Position numbers and translations under genes: made by a program. The notes beneath the pieces were generated by a model. That model worked only from the letters and a program-made list of their open reading frames with translations, was not told the origin of the DNA and ran no database searches. Below are positions 1 to 10,517 of a stretch of 64,000 nucleotides of DNA, piece by piece. This DNA comes from Pyrenula massariospora (taxonomy: Eukaryota > Ascomycota > Eurotiomycetes > Pyrenulales > Pyrenulaceae): NCBI GenBank assembly GCA_021030905.1, contig JAGFMI010000017.1:372001-436000 (forward strand). Direction: 5' to 3'. Position 1 is the stretch's first letter; every line of letters starts with the position of its first letter.

Positions 1-1
1 G

Positions 2-928
2 ACATTGTTAGAGGAATTCATTTGGGAACCAGTTAGCTTTGATACCGCAACAATAAAGCATGTACAGCAGTATGACCCTACTGATGTTCCAGACTGGTTG
101 TCTCCTCTATCCAGCAAGCGATTTGCGACGTCTTTGTCTTCCACAGATGATATTGGCACGATTGATAGCAACTCTCTGTGGCCATCGAGTGGGAGTAGTA
201 CGAATATCTTTCAGCTTCTAGCCACATACGGGGAATACAGTCTCAAAAACATCAGTGCACTACTCGATAATGACGAATTCGTGGCCGCAATGAAAGCTGT
301 GTACACTGCATATACGACAAAAGTTCTTTCAGAGCTAAGGCTATTTGCCTCAATGGATGTATTAGCCAGCGAGCCGCAGCAGATAAAGGGACATTTGGAT
401 TGCTTTGTACTACGCATTGATCAGGATCAGACGACAACTATTATTCTTATGGCCTCACTAAGCGCAATACTCATCTGTATGGCCTTGATATTCGTTCACT
501 TCCCAAGTCATAGCATTCTTCCCAAGAGTCCGGGATCAATCGCAGCTAGAATGTCATTCTTAGCGCATAGTCGCCTTATCAAAGAGCTGAGGAGAGAAGG
601 TATTGTTCGTGTCAAAGACTCGAAGCTCTGGGACCAGAATGCCACACTTGGCTGGTGGAAAGTTGTACACGAAGGCGTGGAAGAGGAGAATGATCAGGAT
701 CCGATGAGGTGGGGCATCGATATAGGCGAGGATGTGATACGGAGAAGCTGGAAGTCACCACCGGCAGATTCCCAAGGAGACAGAATAAATGCCGAGCCAT
801 CTCAACCCGAAGAAGGATCGGCAATCAGCTTGCGAACGCTACAAGCTGTTCCGAGCGTTGCAAGTCCAGCACTGCTACTGCCTCAGGTTACGCCAGATTC
901 TCCACCCACTCTCTCGGAGTCCCCTTGA
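2..928 (+). CDS. C-terminal part of a fungal DUF3433-like membrane protein (5' end outside window)
   Basis: The frame is open from the window edge to a TGA at 926-928, so only about the last 308 residues are seen and the start lies upstream. One hydrophobic segment (about residues 147-166 of the visible part) is followed by the stretch LPKSPGSIAARMSFLAHS, a tryptophan-rich part (LGWWKV) and RWGIDIG. This order (last membrane span, 'LP.sPgSIA' segment, GW, RWGID) is what I recall of the C-termini of large fungal DUF3433 membrane proteins. The tail after it is low-complexity and rich in Ser and Pro. The cellular role of the family is not known. The call rests on remembered family patterns, not on a search. 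Confidence 0.6.
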   Translation, partial: TLLEEFIWEPVSFDTATIKHVQQYDPTDVPDWLSPLSSKRFATSLSSTDDIGTIDSNSLWPSSGSSTNIFQLLATYGEYSLKNISALLDNDEFVAAMKAVYTAYTTKVLSELRLFASMDVLASEPQQIKGHLDCFVLRIDQDQTTTIILMASLSAILICMALIFVHFPSHSILPKSPGSIAARMSFLAHSRLIKELRREGIVRVKDSKLWDQNATLGWWKVVHEGVEEENDQDPMRWGIDIGEDVIRRSWKSPPADSQGDRINAEPSQPEEGSAISLRTLQAVPSVASPALLLPQVTPDSPPTLSESP

Positions 929-1481
929 GGTGGAGGCGTCCTCGGAGATTGCGCCTACGAGCATTCAAGTGTTCGAGCCCTATCCACAGTGCGACTGAAC
1001 TGCTGCCATAATAGGCTGGCTCAAGGGAAGTTGTGCAGTTGAAGTTGTGATACGGAGGCATTTAGACCGACGGGAGCTCAGATCTTTCCTTCTCAAACAC
1101 ACTTTCACACCTACGCGTTCATGTTTCAATGCTGCTTATAGATACCATTTACTTCCTTCTCAATCGTTATTGCAACCTCTTTTTGGCCATTGAATGATGT
1201 GAATTGTGATTTTAGCCCTCTGGTCTTGTTCCGCTGTTCAACGAAGGACGTTTTCCAGTGAGCGGCTAGCTGGTTAAGAACATAGACATTTAGACTTGCA
1301 TATCACAATGAGAATTCTAGAATTTAGGATATTACGTTCCTTAGACAACAATTAAAGAACCAAGGACGAATGCTCTTGAAAAAGATGTAATGGTTCTAGC
1401 CCGGTATGTGTTCGTGCACGTCCCATTGCCTGTGATAGGCCAAAAGACCAAGTTGACAGCTTGCCTGACAACCCCCACATA
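929..1481. other. intergenic, no gene seen
   Basis: Ordinary-composition spacer between the end of the membrane-protein gene and the AT-rich island. Only short open frames are present, and none has a recognisable domain or splice-linked extension. Confidence 0.6.
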
Positions 1482-2362
1482 CTATATATATATTAATACT
1501 TTTCGCGTAAACCGTAAAGGCTTTTTATACAATGTTAATATTATTATTATTAATAAAATAAATAATGGCGAGGTTTATAAAGAGGAATACATTATTATAA
1601 ATAATAATTATTATTATAATAAATCGATATAGTAAAAGTATCGGGTTTATATTTTATTATAGATAATTAATTATTTAATAGAGGTTTACAACTTATAGCA
1701 GTAAACTTTTTCTATTTAATTAACTAGGTAGCTAATTCTTTAACATTTAAAAATTAATGCTTTTTAATTATAACTATAATAATTTATTTAATATTAAATT
1801 TTAGCCGTCTACTTAGTTTGAAAAAAAAAAGCAATTTATTAGATATATATATATTTAAAATCTATATTATTTTGCCGAAAAATTATTATATAGTAGTAAA
1901 TAAAATGAATTAATATGATTTTAAGGGCTTACCATTAAATTATTTATAAAAATTAAAAAATTTAATTATTATAATATTAACTAACAATATTATTAAATTC
2001 TTTTTAATATTAAAACTATTCCATTTTGCAGTCGCGCCGAGTAATATATAATATTAAAAAATAATTAATATTGAACTTTTTATTTATTAATAGAAGAGTT
2101 ATAAAAAAAGTTTTTATTGTTTTTAAAATATGTCTATTTAAATAAATTAAATTAAAAGTTAAAAGATTACAAAAATTAAGCTAATTTTTAAAACTTTTTA
2201 TAAAATATAGTGAGTTTAATTATATATAATAAAAGATTTACAAGTAGATAAAAAGAATTAATTTTAAAAAGATTTCAAATAGTTTCTGTTTCAGTGTAAA
2301 TAAAAATAACTATTACTATACTGCCTTAATTCATTATATTAAGTTTTAATTTAAAATCTGTT
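1482..2362. repeat. AT-rich island, probable RIP-degraded sequence
   Basis: About 880 bp made almost only of A and T, with TpA, AAT and ATT runs (for example 1543-1623) and a few isolated GC-bearing islands (near 1566, 2030 and 2270). It starts and stops abruptly against normal-composition DNA. No coding frame of useful length survives. In Pezizomycotina such blocks are usually old repeats converted by repeat-induced point mutation. The original element cannot be named from what is left. A smaller block of the same kind lies at about 2703-2800. Confidence 0.6.
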
Positions 2363-3981
2363 TATCTTTACTCAGCCATAACTCAGACTGGACCAGGAGC
2401 AGCCCAGTTCCGTGAACGGGAATGGAAATCATTCGTGTCTTGATTAGGGTGTGGTAAGAGCTGTTATAAGAGACAACGAAGACAATCAGATTTTCGATAG
2501 CGCTTATAGCGACAAAAGGGAACTCCACATCCGCCCTCCTCAGTGAGAATAGGCTGAATCAAGCATTGAGCCACGCAGTAAGACAGGGCGCAGGGCGCAA
2601 CAACCAGCTGAGCAGGGTTCCCAATGCATAGACGTTTTAGATTCCGACCAATGAGTTTCTCAATCGAGTGGTGGCAATTAATGGTTGGAATTGGATGAAA
2701 AATTGCTGTCAAAAAAATATATAAGAAAAAAATAAATTAAGTGGAATTTCAGAAAATGCATATAATTTTCTACCATTTAACTTATTAAGCAAATAAGGTG
2801 GAGGCTGCTATAAAACTCTTTTAGTAGATATCCTTCATAATCTCTAGCAGGCAATTGACGCAGCACGTTTTCGTATGTCTGTCTATCGTCCCACAATAAT
2901 CTCCGTCCCTGGAAAAAGGCCTTCGATTGTCACGGCCGAGTCTAGTGTCGCCGATTACCGTTTGATTCCTTTCATTCCAGGTAAAGCGCGGCCTGCTGTG
3001 GTATGTATGGCGTCCGCCCGTCGCGGCTTTTCCTCCGACCCCATCAATCTCCCGTCTATAAGAGACTCTTTCCCGTAAGCATAGTAGCCTGAGAAAATGT
3101 AAGACCCTAGCCGCAGTAAGAATGAGATTGAATGGCCTCAAGCCAAGGTTGGCTATGGACCGCTAATAACAAGATGAAGGAAGGAGAGGATAGCTGCAAG
3201 CCTGCGGTAGCTATCAAAGCATCAACACGCCAAGACACGCTAATCCAAATTAGGACAACCCTGTGAGATCAAGATCCTCACATCACCCTCTCTAGATTGA
3301 GCAAACGGCGCTGCCAGTACTCCCGATTTTCTACGGGGCGGCTGTCAAAAATCGACAGATTAGCTGGAAAATCAGGATTGTGATGATTCCATTTGCTAGA
3401 TTTGAGATCCTCTTCACGAAGGCTAGTTAGGACAAGCCGATCAACTCATCGAACAACAACAGATCTCTTTTCCCATTTGCTTCAACACGCATTTACGATA
3501 CACCATTTCTCTACCTGCATAGAGCTCACTGTGTTTTTACATACATATTGAAGATTAGATATCTGTCCCAAGCGCCACTTTGGGACGAGATCTAAAATCC
3601 GTCCAATGCAAACGACATCTTGGTGCAGCCGATGATGATTGCAAGCGCCGACATTTCTCTTCCTAACGCATCCATCTAAAGCTTTTCTGAGACTGTCTTG
3701 CGCTATTGTTTGAGATCTTTTCAATATCTCTTTAGGATCATCCAGCACGCATAGCTGACATCCTCTCATTTCTTGCGCTTCACCAACAGTCCCGCGCTTT
3801 GACTACCAAACCCGTGATATAGTAAATCTCCACATAAGCACTTATCCTATTGCCCAACCTGAAGTCTTGCTTCCGTCTCTATACCTCAAGATCTCCACGT
3901 GTGTCGCGAGATCTAAGCTTTTCAAACGGCGGCCGCTGGCGGCCAGAGGAGAGCTTTTTTGACTCGTGACAAGAACGCTCA
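2363..3981. other. gene-poor spacer
   Basis: Mixed composition with one short AT-rich patch (about 2703-2800). Several short frames exist on both strands, the longest a 95-codon minus-strand frame at 3482-3769. None shows a domain or a neighbouring exon that would support it. The last 150 bp are the probable promoter of the F-box-like gene that follows. Confidence 0.5.
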
Positions 3982-4860
3982 ATGGTGTACGTCCCTTCAA
4001 TATACCCCTCTCTTACCCTCCACTCAACCCTTTTCAGGCCAAAAACCCGCTCCCAAACGCTCCCAAAAGCCCAAACCTTCATGTTCCTCCACTTACCAGT
4101 GGAGATCCGCCTCGAGATCTACCGCCACCTCCTCTTCTCAGACCTAGTCGTCCCTTGGCACTTCCCCGACCTCCCCCCAGACGACATCCGCCACCCCGCC
4201 ATCCTCCTCACATGCCGCCAAATCCACGCCGAAGCCCTCCCCATCCTCTACGGCGAAAACACCATCGACTGCCCCCACCTGCGCAACCTGACTCCCCCGC
4301 AGCGCCAGCTCGTCCGCCACGTCTTCAGCCACCCCGACTTCGCCCTCGTCCACGAAGACGCCGATTTCAACACAAATTTTCTGACAGAACTCGCGTCCGA
4401 CATCGGGCCGCTGCCGGCGGCGCTCAAGACCCTCACCCTCGGCACCTGGGAGATGGGCCACCGCCAGCGCACCGTCTTCACCCTCTGCGCCGTCTCGACG
4501 GCGGGCAGGCACGTCCCCATTACCGTGACGGGGAGCTTTCATTCCCGGCCGCAGCGGCCCTGGGTGGGACGCCCGTTGGAGCTCGGGAATCGGCGGGTGG
4601 GGGAGGGGGAGGGTTCGCTCGCTGGACGGAGCCTTGCGTTTGAGAAGGTCATTGTGCAGTTTGGCGAGGTAAGGGATCCTGAGTATGAGATTTTGAGGTC
4701 GTTTGAGGAAGGGGGGTGGGGGTTTCGGGTTGTGAGGGAGAGACGGGTCGTGAGGGACCCGGGGGATTCGATACCCAAGAGGACGGTGACGGAGTTTGAA
4801 CTCGTTTGGGAGTTGAAGGAGATGAGGTTTGGTAACGGTGGTTGTAGCCGATCCGATTAA
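3982..4860 (+). CDS. F-box-like / 2EXR-type fungal protein
   Basis: Single-exon frame of 292 residues. Near the N-terminus (about residues 35-52) is FLHLPVEIRLEIYRHLLF, the LP.EIRL.IYRHLL pattern of fungal F-box-like and 2EXR proteins, followed by CRQIHAEALPILYGEN, the usual second conserved block. Such proteins are thought to act as substrate or partner adaptors; no specific role can be given. The Met at 3982 is the first in frame. The Met at 4081 sits right before the F-box-like motif and could be the true start, since the first 33 residues look unstructured. It is related to the minus-strand gene at 6157-7014 (shared YGEN block, GWGF segment and a closing YEL/FEL.W motif). The coding strand is C-rich in the first half and G-rich in the second. 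Confidence 0.75.
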   Translation: MVYVPSIYPSLTLHSTLFRPKTRSQTLPKAQTFMFLHLPVEIRLEIYRHLLFSDLVVPWHFPDLPPDDIRHPAILLTCRQIHAEALPILYGENTIDCPHLRNLTPPQRQLVRHVFSHPDFALVHEDADFNTNFLTELASDIGPLPAALKTLTLGTWEMGHRQRTVFTLCAVSTAGRHVPITVTGSFHSRPQRPWVGRPLELGNRRVGEGEGSLAGRSLAFEKVIVQFGEVRDPEYEILRSFEEGGWGFRVVRERRVVRDPGDSIPKRTVTEFELVWELKEMRFGNGGCSRSD

Positions 4861-5024
4861 TAGGCGGACGCTTGCTGGTGCTAAGGATTGGATTGGCCGC
4901 GACTTCTGCTACCTAACCCCGGGAAGAAGGTAACGTCTTTGGCTTTGTGAATGAGATACCGCTGTCTCCACGGCCGGCCTCTCCGCAATGTTTATGAGCA
5001 GTTTGAATCGGGTCTCCAGACGCT

Positions 5025-5600
5025 TTAATCTCCAATTGTATGTTTTTCCGTTGATTTGAGACAAGAATGGCCATATAGCCAGCACATTCCACCGTCTCGT
5101 CTAATCGCATAATGCCGGGAGGGGTTCCATAGCGTTAGATGGCGGGGATTTCGAAACCCAGAGAATAGCTTCTCGAGCTTCCTGAAATGTACCTTCCCCT
5201 CGTCCAGGAAGTCAATGACATATGCCGTCACTTCTCTTACACTTCGGCAAAGGTCATCCCTAGAACTTCAATATCAGACAAGTCGAAGCAATGCTCGTCA
5301 GTAAATGCCCAGACCCTCGTTGGACACTGATCAGGAGCGTTGAAATATCGCCATATATATGTCCTAAGCGATCCAGCAAGTCCTCGCGGTATCACGGCTG
5401 TCGCAGCCGACACGGAGTAGTAACACGTCCTCCCGATCGAATAGACAGCGATATACTCCGATCCGTAGCTCCCCAGGTAGTCCCAGAACATTGAAATGAA
5501 ACTACTGGTCTTCGTTGTGGCGACGAGGGGGTGGAAAACAAGTCTCTGATGCGGGAACGCGAGACATTGGGTCGATGCTAGCCTGACTTGAGGGTTTTGC
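5025..5600 (-). pseudogene. frameshifted remnant of a host protein-coding gene
   Basis: On the minus strand a protein-like frame runs from about 5600 down to 5237 (includes SSFISMFWDYLGSYGSEY and DEHCFDLSDIEVLGMTFAEV). It stops, and the sense appears to continue in another frame from about 5231 to 5025 (VTAYVIDFLDEGKVHF, then LFSGFRNPRHLTLW). The two parts abut at about 5230-5240 with no room for an intron, so a small indel is the simplest reading. Upstream of about 5600 the frame is closed and no starting exon was found. Composition is normal. The family was not recognised; the neighbours are two F-box-like genes. A real gene with a sequencing error is the alternative. Confidence 0.45.
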
Positions 5601-5604
5601 CAAT

Positions 5605-6156
5605 CGAGCGAGGCGTTTTAGCTACGGTGTCTTGGACATGATGTGGGTTGGCACGTAGCCTTATCGAGCGCCAATAAATAACTGTCGAGCAGACCACTGC
5701 CCCGAAAGATCGGCCGTGATGGCCAAGTGGGTAGGCTGCTACTTGTTCGACAGCAGCTGGGCGGCCTTCTCGGTAAAATCTGAGTTGGGATAGGAGGAGC
5801 GGGTAGAATAGTTTCGAGAGGTTCAGATAGATTACGAGGCACTGCGACTATGGGAGGCTTGGTCAGAGGCGAAAGGGGGTTTGTCATGGCACCAATTCAC
5901 AGAATCAGCTAATAGGTATAGCAGTTCAAGTGCAGAACGGCAGGAACCACGGGGTCAAAGGAGCCTGAAATCTGGCTGGTGACACGAAACTTTTATTTTG
6001 GAAGGAATACATGTTGAAGCCTAATGAGAAGAAAGTGCGAATGGAAGCAGCCAGCTCTGATCGGTTCACTCAAAGACCCTGAGGACACTGGATCACTAGA
6101 GTCGGAGCTATGAACTCTTGTAATTTCATCGGTGCCGGCTGATGTCGTCTGTACCT
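5605..6156. other. intergenic, no gene seen
   Basis: Spacer between the gene remnant and the next F-box-like gene. It holds only short proline-rich frames with no support. Confidence 0.5.
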
Positions 6157-7014
6157 CTAATTTTTGGAAGACCATCGAAGCTCATAGTCAACTAGCACAG
6201 TTTGAAATTGAAGCACGGGATCAGTCCGCATAGTGTGAGGTCGATGTGGATGTTGTTTGCTGAGAACAAAACCCCACCCATCGACATCTTCCATCTTCAG
6301 GAAATTGTAGGAGTCATTCTCCAAATAGCCTAAGTCAAGCGTGAATGTCTTAAGGTTGGATTGGAAATCGTTCGATAGCCTTTCCTTGACACACTTTGCG
6401 ACAATGAGATCAGACGGATGTTCAAAGTCGGACCCAAAGGTCAACGGTGTTCCTGGCAGATTGATGTAACCTCTCGCTCGTACTGTCACTTGCGGCTTTC
6501 GCGCCTCAGATGCAAAACTCGTTACCGTAGACGCGAGGCAAATTGCAGATGCGGCCTTGCCACAATCGTACAGGGATTGAAAAGACAAAGTCAGATGTTC
6601 TAAAGCCGTGAAGTGTGGTAGCATGCGCCCTAGATATGCGTTGATGGCGGCGAAGTCTTCTTCCATGGAGTAATCATGTCTCAAAGTCAAGTTCCGAACA
6701 AAACGAGATCCCTGCTCGGAGCTCATATGTGAGATGTAACGACATTCCACGTCGAACGAATTTTCCCCGTAGAACACAGGAAAGGTCTCTTGGCGAACAA
6801 GTCTTGAGCACAGCAGGATAGCTAGCCACTCCGCTGTGTCGACTCGTCCTCGCGTATACATTTGAGACGAAGACTTGTCATTGTCACTGCGAACCACAAT
6901 TGAGAATTCTCGAACTAGTATATGTCGGTAAACCTTCAGCCGAAGCTCTGCGGGCAACTTCAGGAAGGGGAAAGGTTTCTGTCTGTAATGACGCTTGGCG
7001 GGGTACGAGGACAT
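6157..7014 (-). CDS. F-box-like / 2EXR-type fungal protein
   Basis: Single-exon minus-strand frame of 285 residues starting at ATG 7014-7012. Residues about 15-33 read FPFLKLPAELRLKVYRHIL, the fungal F-box-like motif, then ARLVRQ-type helix text and FPVFYGENSFDV (about residues 82-93). The C-terminus has DGWGFVLSKQ and closes with VDYELRWS. The same landmarks occur in the plus-strand gene at 3982-4860, so the two are paralogues in opposite orientation. A role in protein recognition is inferred from the family only. The 450 bp upstream (7015-7461) are probable promoter and leader shared with the 3' side of the next minus-strand gene. Confidence 0.75.
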   Translation of the reverse strand: MSSYPAKRHYRQKPFPFLKLPAELRLKVYRHILVREFSIVVRSDNDKSSSQMYTRGRVDTAEWLAILLCSRLVRQETFPVFYGENSFDVECRYISHMSSEQGSRFVRNLTLRHDYSMEEDFAAINAYLGRMLPHFTALEHLTLSFQSLYDCGKAASAICLASTVTSFASEARKPQVTVRARGYINLPGTPLTFGSDFEHPSDLIVAKCVKERLSNDFQSNLKTFTLDLGYLENDSYNFLKMEDVDGWGFVLSKQHPHRPHTMRTDPVLQFQTVLVDYELRWSSKN

Positions 7015-7461
7015 ATCAACCTCTAGATTAGGCGCTTGAGATCTGGTGATGCTGCGATGTGTTAGCTCTGGGCCTGCAGATCTTTGATCGACCGATTGCA
7101 GAGAACACTCACGCCATCTTTCAGAAGGAATTGGCCGAGAGATAGCGTCACCGTGGTATGGAAAGAGTACGAATGATGCTTGCGAGATTTCTGTGAAATG
7201 GGAGAGAGATGGGTGAACAAGGTGAGATCACACATCTGACAGTTAATAGCTATATGAGATGGGGATCGTGCATTGTCGATGGAAGCTGTAGTATCTTGAC
7301 AAAATGGAAATTGGGAGAAGTAGATCCCTAGCATTAGCGAGGGAGAGGAAGACTTATAGACTCACAGGAGTGACAGGCTTCCAAGAGATCTAAGAAGTTC
7401 AAGTGATTTGAGGGTAGGATTTCACCTTTCCCTCACCGCTCACCCGAGTTCAAAATATGCT
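7015..7461. other. upstream region of the 6157-7014 gene
   Basis: Holds no convincing gene. A 90-codon minus-strand frame at 7062-7334 has no domain and is probably leader sequence. Confidence 0.45.
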
Positions 7462-8173
7462 CTATAGATCAATCACTTGCCCCTCCTTCAAATTATCGCT
7501 CACTTCCTTCAGATCCAAATTCCCAGTACTAAAATTGCCCATCATACTACTCGCACTCTTAAACATAGCCCTCCTCCCCATTACCTCGCCAGTTTCCATC
7601 CCCGATATGTAGTCATATCCATGCTTATCGCAATTTCTCCGGTGCTCAATCAGATTATGGCATAGCACGCACGTCTTCTTGTCCTTGAGAGTAGTCTCAT
7701 CGAGGACGACGTAAACTTCGGTGTGGATAAACTCAGTGATGGCTTTTTTGTTCGCTAGGTGGGACTCAATAAACTGGTTGACATCTTCGAGGGAGTTGTA
7801 TTTGGACGTGAAGGGAGCCTTAAATGATGAGTCGATTGGGGGTTTGGAGACTTTGAGGGAGGGAAGCTGTGAGGTAAGTGATTTGGGGTCTGAGGTCGGA
7901 AGAAGGAGCATATCTGGACTGATCATTTCCTTGGCGTAGGAGGTTTTGAGAAAGTTGTTCAGGATCTGTGCAACAAAATCAATGGACGAATGGCGGGGAT
8001 GGGGAAAGGAGACAGACCTCGTGAGGGATATCTGCGGTGACAAGGACAGGGTACGGTTTCATGTAAGGATTCTCCGAGAGCTCCTCGAGTGGCTTGTCAG
8101 TTTCTTTGTCGACGTTAGAGGTCATCTCCTCGTCCGAGATAACATGGCCGTCGTCTTCTACAAGGGTAGCCAT
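7462..8173 (-). CDS. uncharacterised two-exon fungal protein, possibly DUF6924-like
   Basis: Two exons: 8173-8018 and 7965-7462, with a 52-bp intron (7966-8017, GT...CAG, phase 0), giving 219 residues. The start is chosen at the ATG in a strong context (ACCACCATGG) at 8173-8171; an in-frame extension upstream is possible but lacks support. The N-terminus is acidic (LVEDDGHVISDEEM). The middle has PYPVLVTADIPHE and a VYVVLDETTL segment followed by CVLC, and the end is NFSTGNLDLKEVSDNL. The layout resembles DUF6924 proteins (a beta strand carrying the D of 'TD', a late strand of the type '.V...L', then 'N.dL.eF'). That link is weak and from memory. No catalytic residues are evident. The C-terminal acidic/hydrophobic end at 7462 is well defined by TAG. 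Confidence 0.65.
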
Positions 8174-9155
8174 GGTGGTTGGTTGTCGAGACTGGTGATT
8201 TGTGCACAGCCTGTGAAGACGAGCGTATCGCCAAGTGTCAAACTGTGATTTATTCTGGAGGAAGACGCCGCATGTACAGGAGTCTGCAAGGCTGGAAAAT
8301 AGATGTTGGTGCCCGCTGAAGCTGAACTTCAACTGCGAAGCGTTGTTTGCGGCTTAAGTACAATTCTCGTGACACTACCTTCTAGTTCCAACAGCAATGA
8401 CATATCTTTCTCCAGACTTACCATTCACTTCTTCCGTCCACAAATCACCAGAAAATCTACACAGCATCACTCTCAGAGATTAGGCCTATGACATTTTTTC
8501 TTTGTTGGTAATGGCCCCGGTGTCTGAAAGGCTGTTGTTGGAGGCTTGAAGAAGCCAAGGCCGTGACGTAAGGCTCGGCTGTACCTTCAAGAAACTTTAT
8601 TGCCGACAAGGGCTACCCATGTAGTAACCCATGCATTGCAAATCTGGCCACCGTCCCGCCCTGCAGACAGCCTCCAGCCTCAGGCTACCTTGCAGCTGCT
8701 GCATTCCAGTGGGACGTAGGACGAGAGGGTTGTGGCTATGATGGCCGACAGCAAAAACCGAATGCCGGTCATCCGAGTTTGGTGCAGAGATTTCTTGGAG
8801 ACATTCACGGAGTCGACCGCAGAGGCTTTGATAGGCTTAAGCTTGGCTACCCCGTATTCAAAATGTGGACCGAGAAATACGAAGGTGTGGAGATTTGGCT
8901 TGCAGAATGTGGGCGTTGGACGAATGAAGTCTTAGCTAACGTCTACGAAAGTATTTGATAGCCAAGACGTGGTATTAGGCATCAACACGAGCATTAACGG
9001 CGCGAGTGCGCTCCGCGAGGACAGGAAATGGGCACAGCAGTGCTGTCGCCTTGACAGTATTATACAGCTAATTGTTGGATATCATAGGTCTGGTGTAGAA
9101 CAACCCTCTAGATGACCTCAGGTGTGGTATACACAAGAATTGAAATTTTCCCATA
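8174..9155. other. intergenic, no gene seen
   Basis: Contains the promoter side of the 7462-8173 gene and the 3' flank of the 9156-10517 gene. Short frames on both strands have no recognisable content. Confidence 0.5.
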
Positions 9156-10517
9156 TTACTTTTTTTGTTCTATCCCCAGCCCCGATCCAGCGGTGCCACC
9201 TCTTTCGTCGACTTCTGTATTCGACGCGTCCGAAGTGCTGTCGCTTTCAACACTGCTTTCCCTACTGAATGGAAAGGGCGTCTTTTGCTCTGGCATGAGC
9301 TTCTTCGTGAGACCCTCAGCCTCTGCCTGCGCTAAGAGGTCTGGCGAAGCCGTGTAGCTAGAGTTTGTTGAAGCAGATTGTATGAGAGAAGTATTAATGC
9401 CAAGTTTTGGTTTTCCGGATAGTGAGCTAAAGCTAGACGCGAGACTAGACGGTGGTGTAGACAACGCTGAAGATGATGCTGACCCATCTGCGGGCGGTGG
9501 ATCTGAGGTATTTCCCGAAACATGGGGTTGATCAGACGTAGGTTCAGGGAAAGGTTCCGGGAGTGTAATTGGTCCGAGTGTCCATTTCCATTCCCGCCTT
9601 CTTCGTTTCCTGGAGTGTGGTGTTCGGGATGTCGAGGTGGATGAATTATCTCCTCCTTCATTCTCCGTGGATGACTTCGAGGGTTTAGGAGATTGTACTG
9701 ATGCCTCTGGCGCTCCTTCCCGAGTATCTTGCCTTTTTCGCTTAGGTGGAGAGGTCAACGACCGCGCACTAGAGTCTGAGTCAGAAGAGCTGCTGTGACT
9801 ATCGTAAATCTCGGGATCTGTCGGTGTCTCTTCGATCTCGTCTGCATTTGAGGGCAGGTCGGAGTGACGCCAGGTGTATTTAACGGTCGTAACCTCTTCA
9901 GTCAGCGGCAAGCGATAGGATACTTTCTTCGTCGATGGGAAGAATATTCTTTTTCTTTCTCGCGGACTTGCGCTATTGGTGGAGGCCAGACAAGGGATCG
10001 ACGAGCGTCGCAAAGATGTCGACCCCGAGCGAAAGTGCAAAGATCTCCGATGTGGCGTGTTTCTCAAGATTGATTTGAGGCCGATAGGTAAGACGTATGG
10101 TTCGTCATCCTTCTTTGGATATGGTGAGACCAGCCGCCGTGGTGCGTGGTAGGTGCTTTTGTTATGATAATTTGCAGGTGATGCTGAGGCTGGTGACGGT
10201 CGATGAGGAAGCTCGTAAGCATTGGAGTAGGTATTTCGAATTGTGGGAGAGGCAAGAGCGTTTGCTGAGAGAGAATGGGGAATGACTAGGCCCGTCGATG
10301 ATTTTCCAAAGGTGAGAGGCAGCGAGGATGTTTGGAGGGACAGTTTCGGTCGCTTCGAGTTTGCGGCCGTCTCTGACATTTTGCCCGTAAGCAATGTGGA
10401 ACTTGCGCTGACTGGCGAGATGGCATCGCGAGCCGGAGAAGCAAAGGTCACCGGGCTTGGGTTGAGCTTGGGAGAGTGTACATGCGGTGCTGTAGGTGTC
10501 ATTGGTATCACAAGCAT
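9156..10517 (-). CDS. uncharacterised, mostly disordered basic protein, probably nuclear
   Basis: Uninterrupted minus-strand frame of 453 residues from ATG 10517-10515. It is rich in Ser, Pro, Thr and Arg. The only ordered-looking part is about residues 150-235: GLKSILRNTPHRR, then RERKRIFFPSTKKVSYRLPL followed by TEEVTTVKYT and RHSDL. This block reminds me of a conserved fungal motif in uncharacterised proteins. Later basic clusters (PPKRKRQD, SRKRRRREWKW) look like nuclear localisation signals, and a Ser/Asp run (about residues 240-253) is acidic. No enzyme motif is visible. It could be a regulatory or chromatin-associated protein, but this is a guess from composition. It is divergent from the polymerase gene across a 1.5-kb gap. 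Confidence 0.65.
   Translation of the reverse strand: MLVIPMTPTAPHVHSPKLNPSPVTFASPARDAISPVSASSTLLTGKMSETAANSKRPKLSLQTSSLPLTFGKSSTGLVIPHSLSANALASPTIRNTYSNAYELPHRPSPASASPANYHNKSTYHAPRRLVSPYPKKDDEPYVLPIGLKSILRNTPHRRSLHFRSGSTSLRRSSIPCLASTNSASPRERKRIFFPSTKKVSYRLPLTEEVTTVKYTWRHSDLPSNADEIEETPTDPEIYDSHSSSSDSDSSARSLTSPPKRKRQDTREGAPEASVQSPKPSKSSTENEGGDNSSTSTSRTPHSRKRRRREWKWTLGPITLPEPFPEPTSDQPHVSGNTSDPPPADGSASSSALSTPPSSLASSFSSLSGKPKLGINTSLIQSASTNSSYTASPDLLAQAEAEGLTKKLMPEQKTPFPFSRESSVESDSTSDASNTEVDERGGTAGSGLGIEQKK

Noticed and set aside
3482-3769. 95-codon minus-strand frame
   Set aside because: It has an ATG and mixed amino acids, but no domain, no neighbouring exon and no promoter context; too weak to list as a gene.
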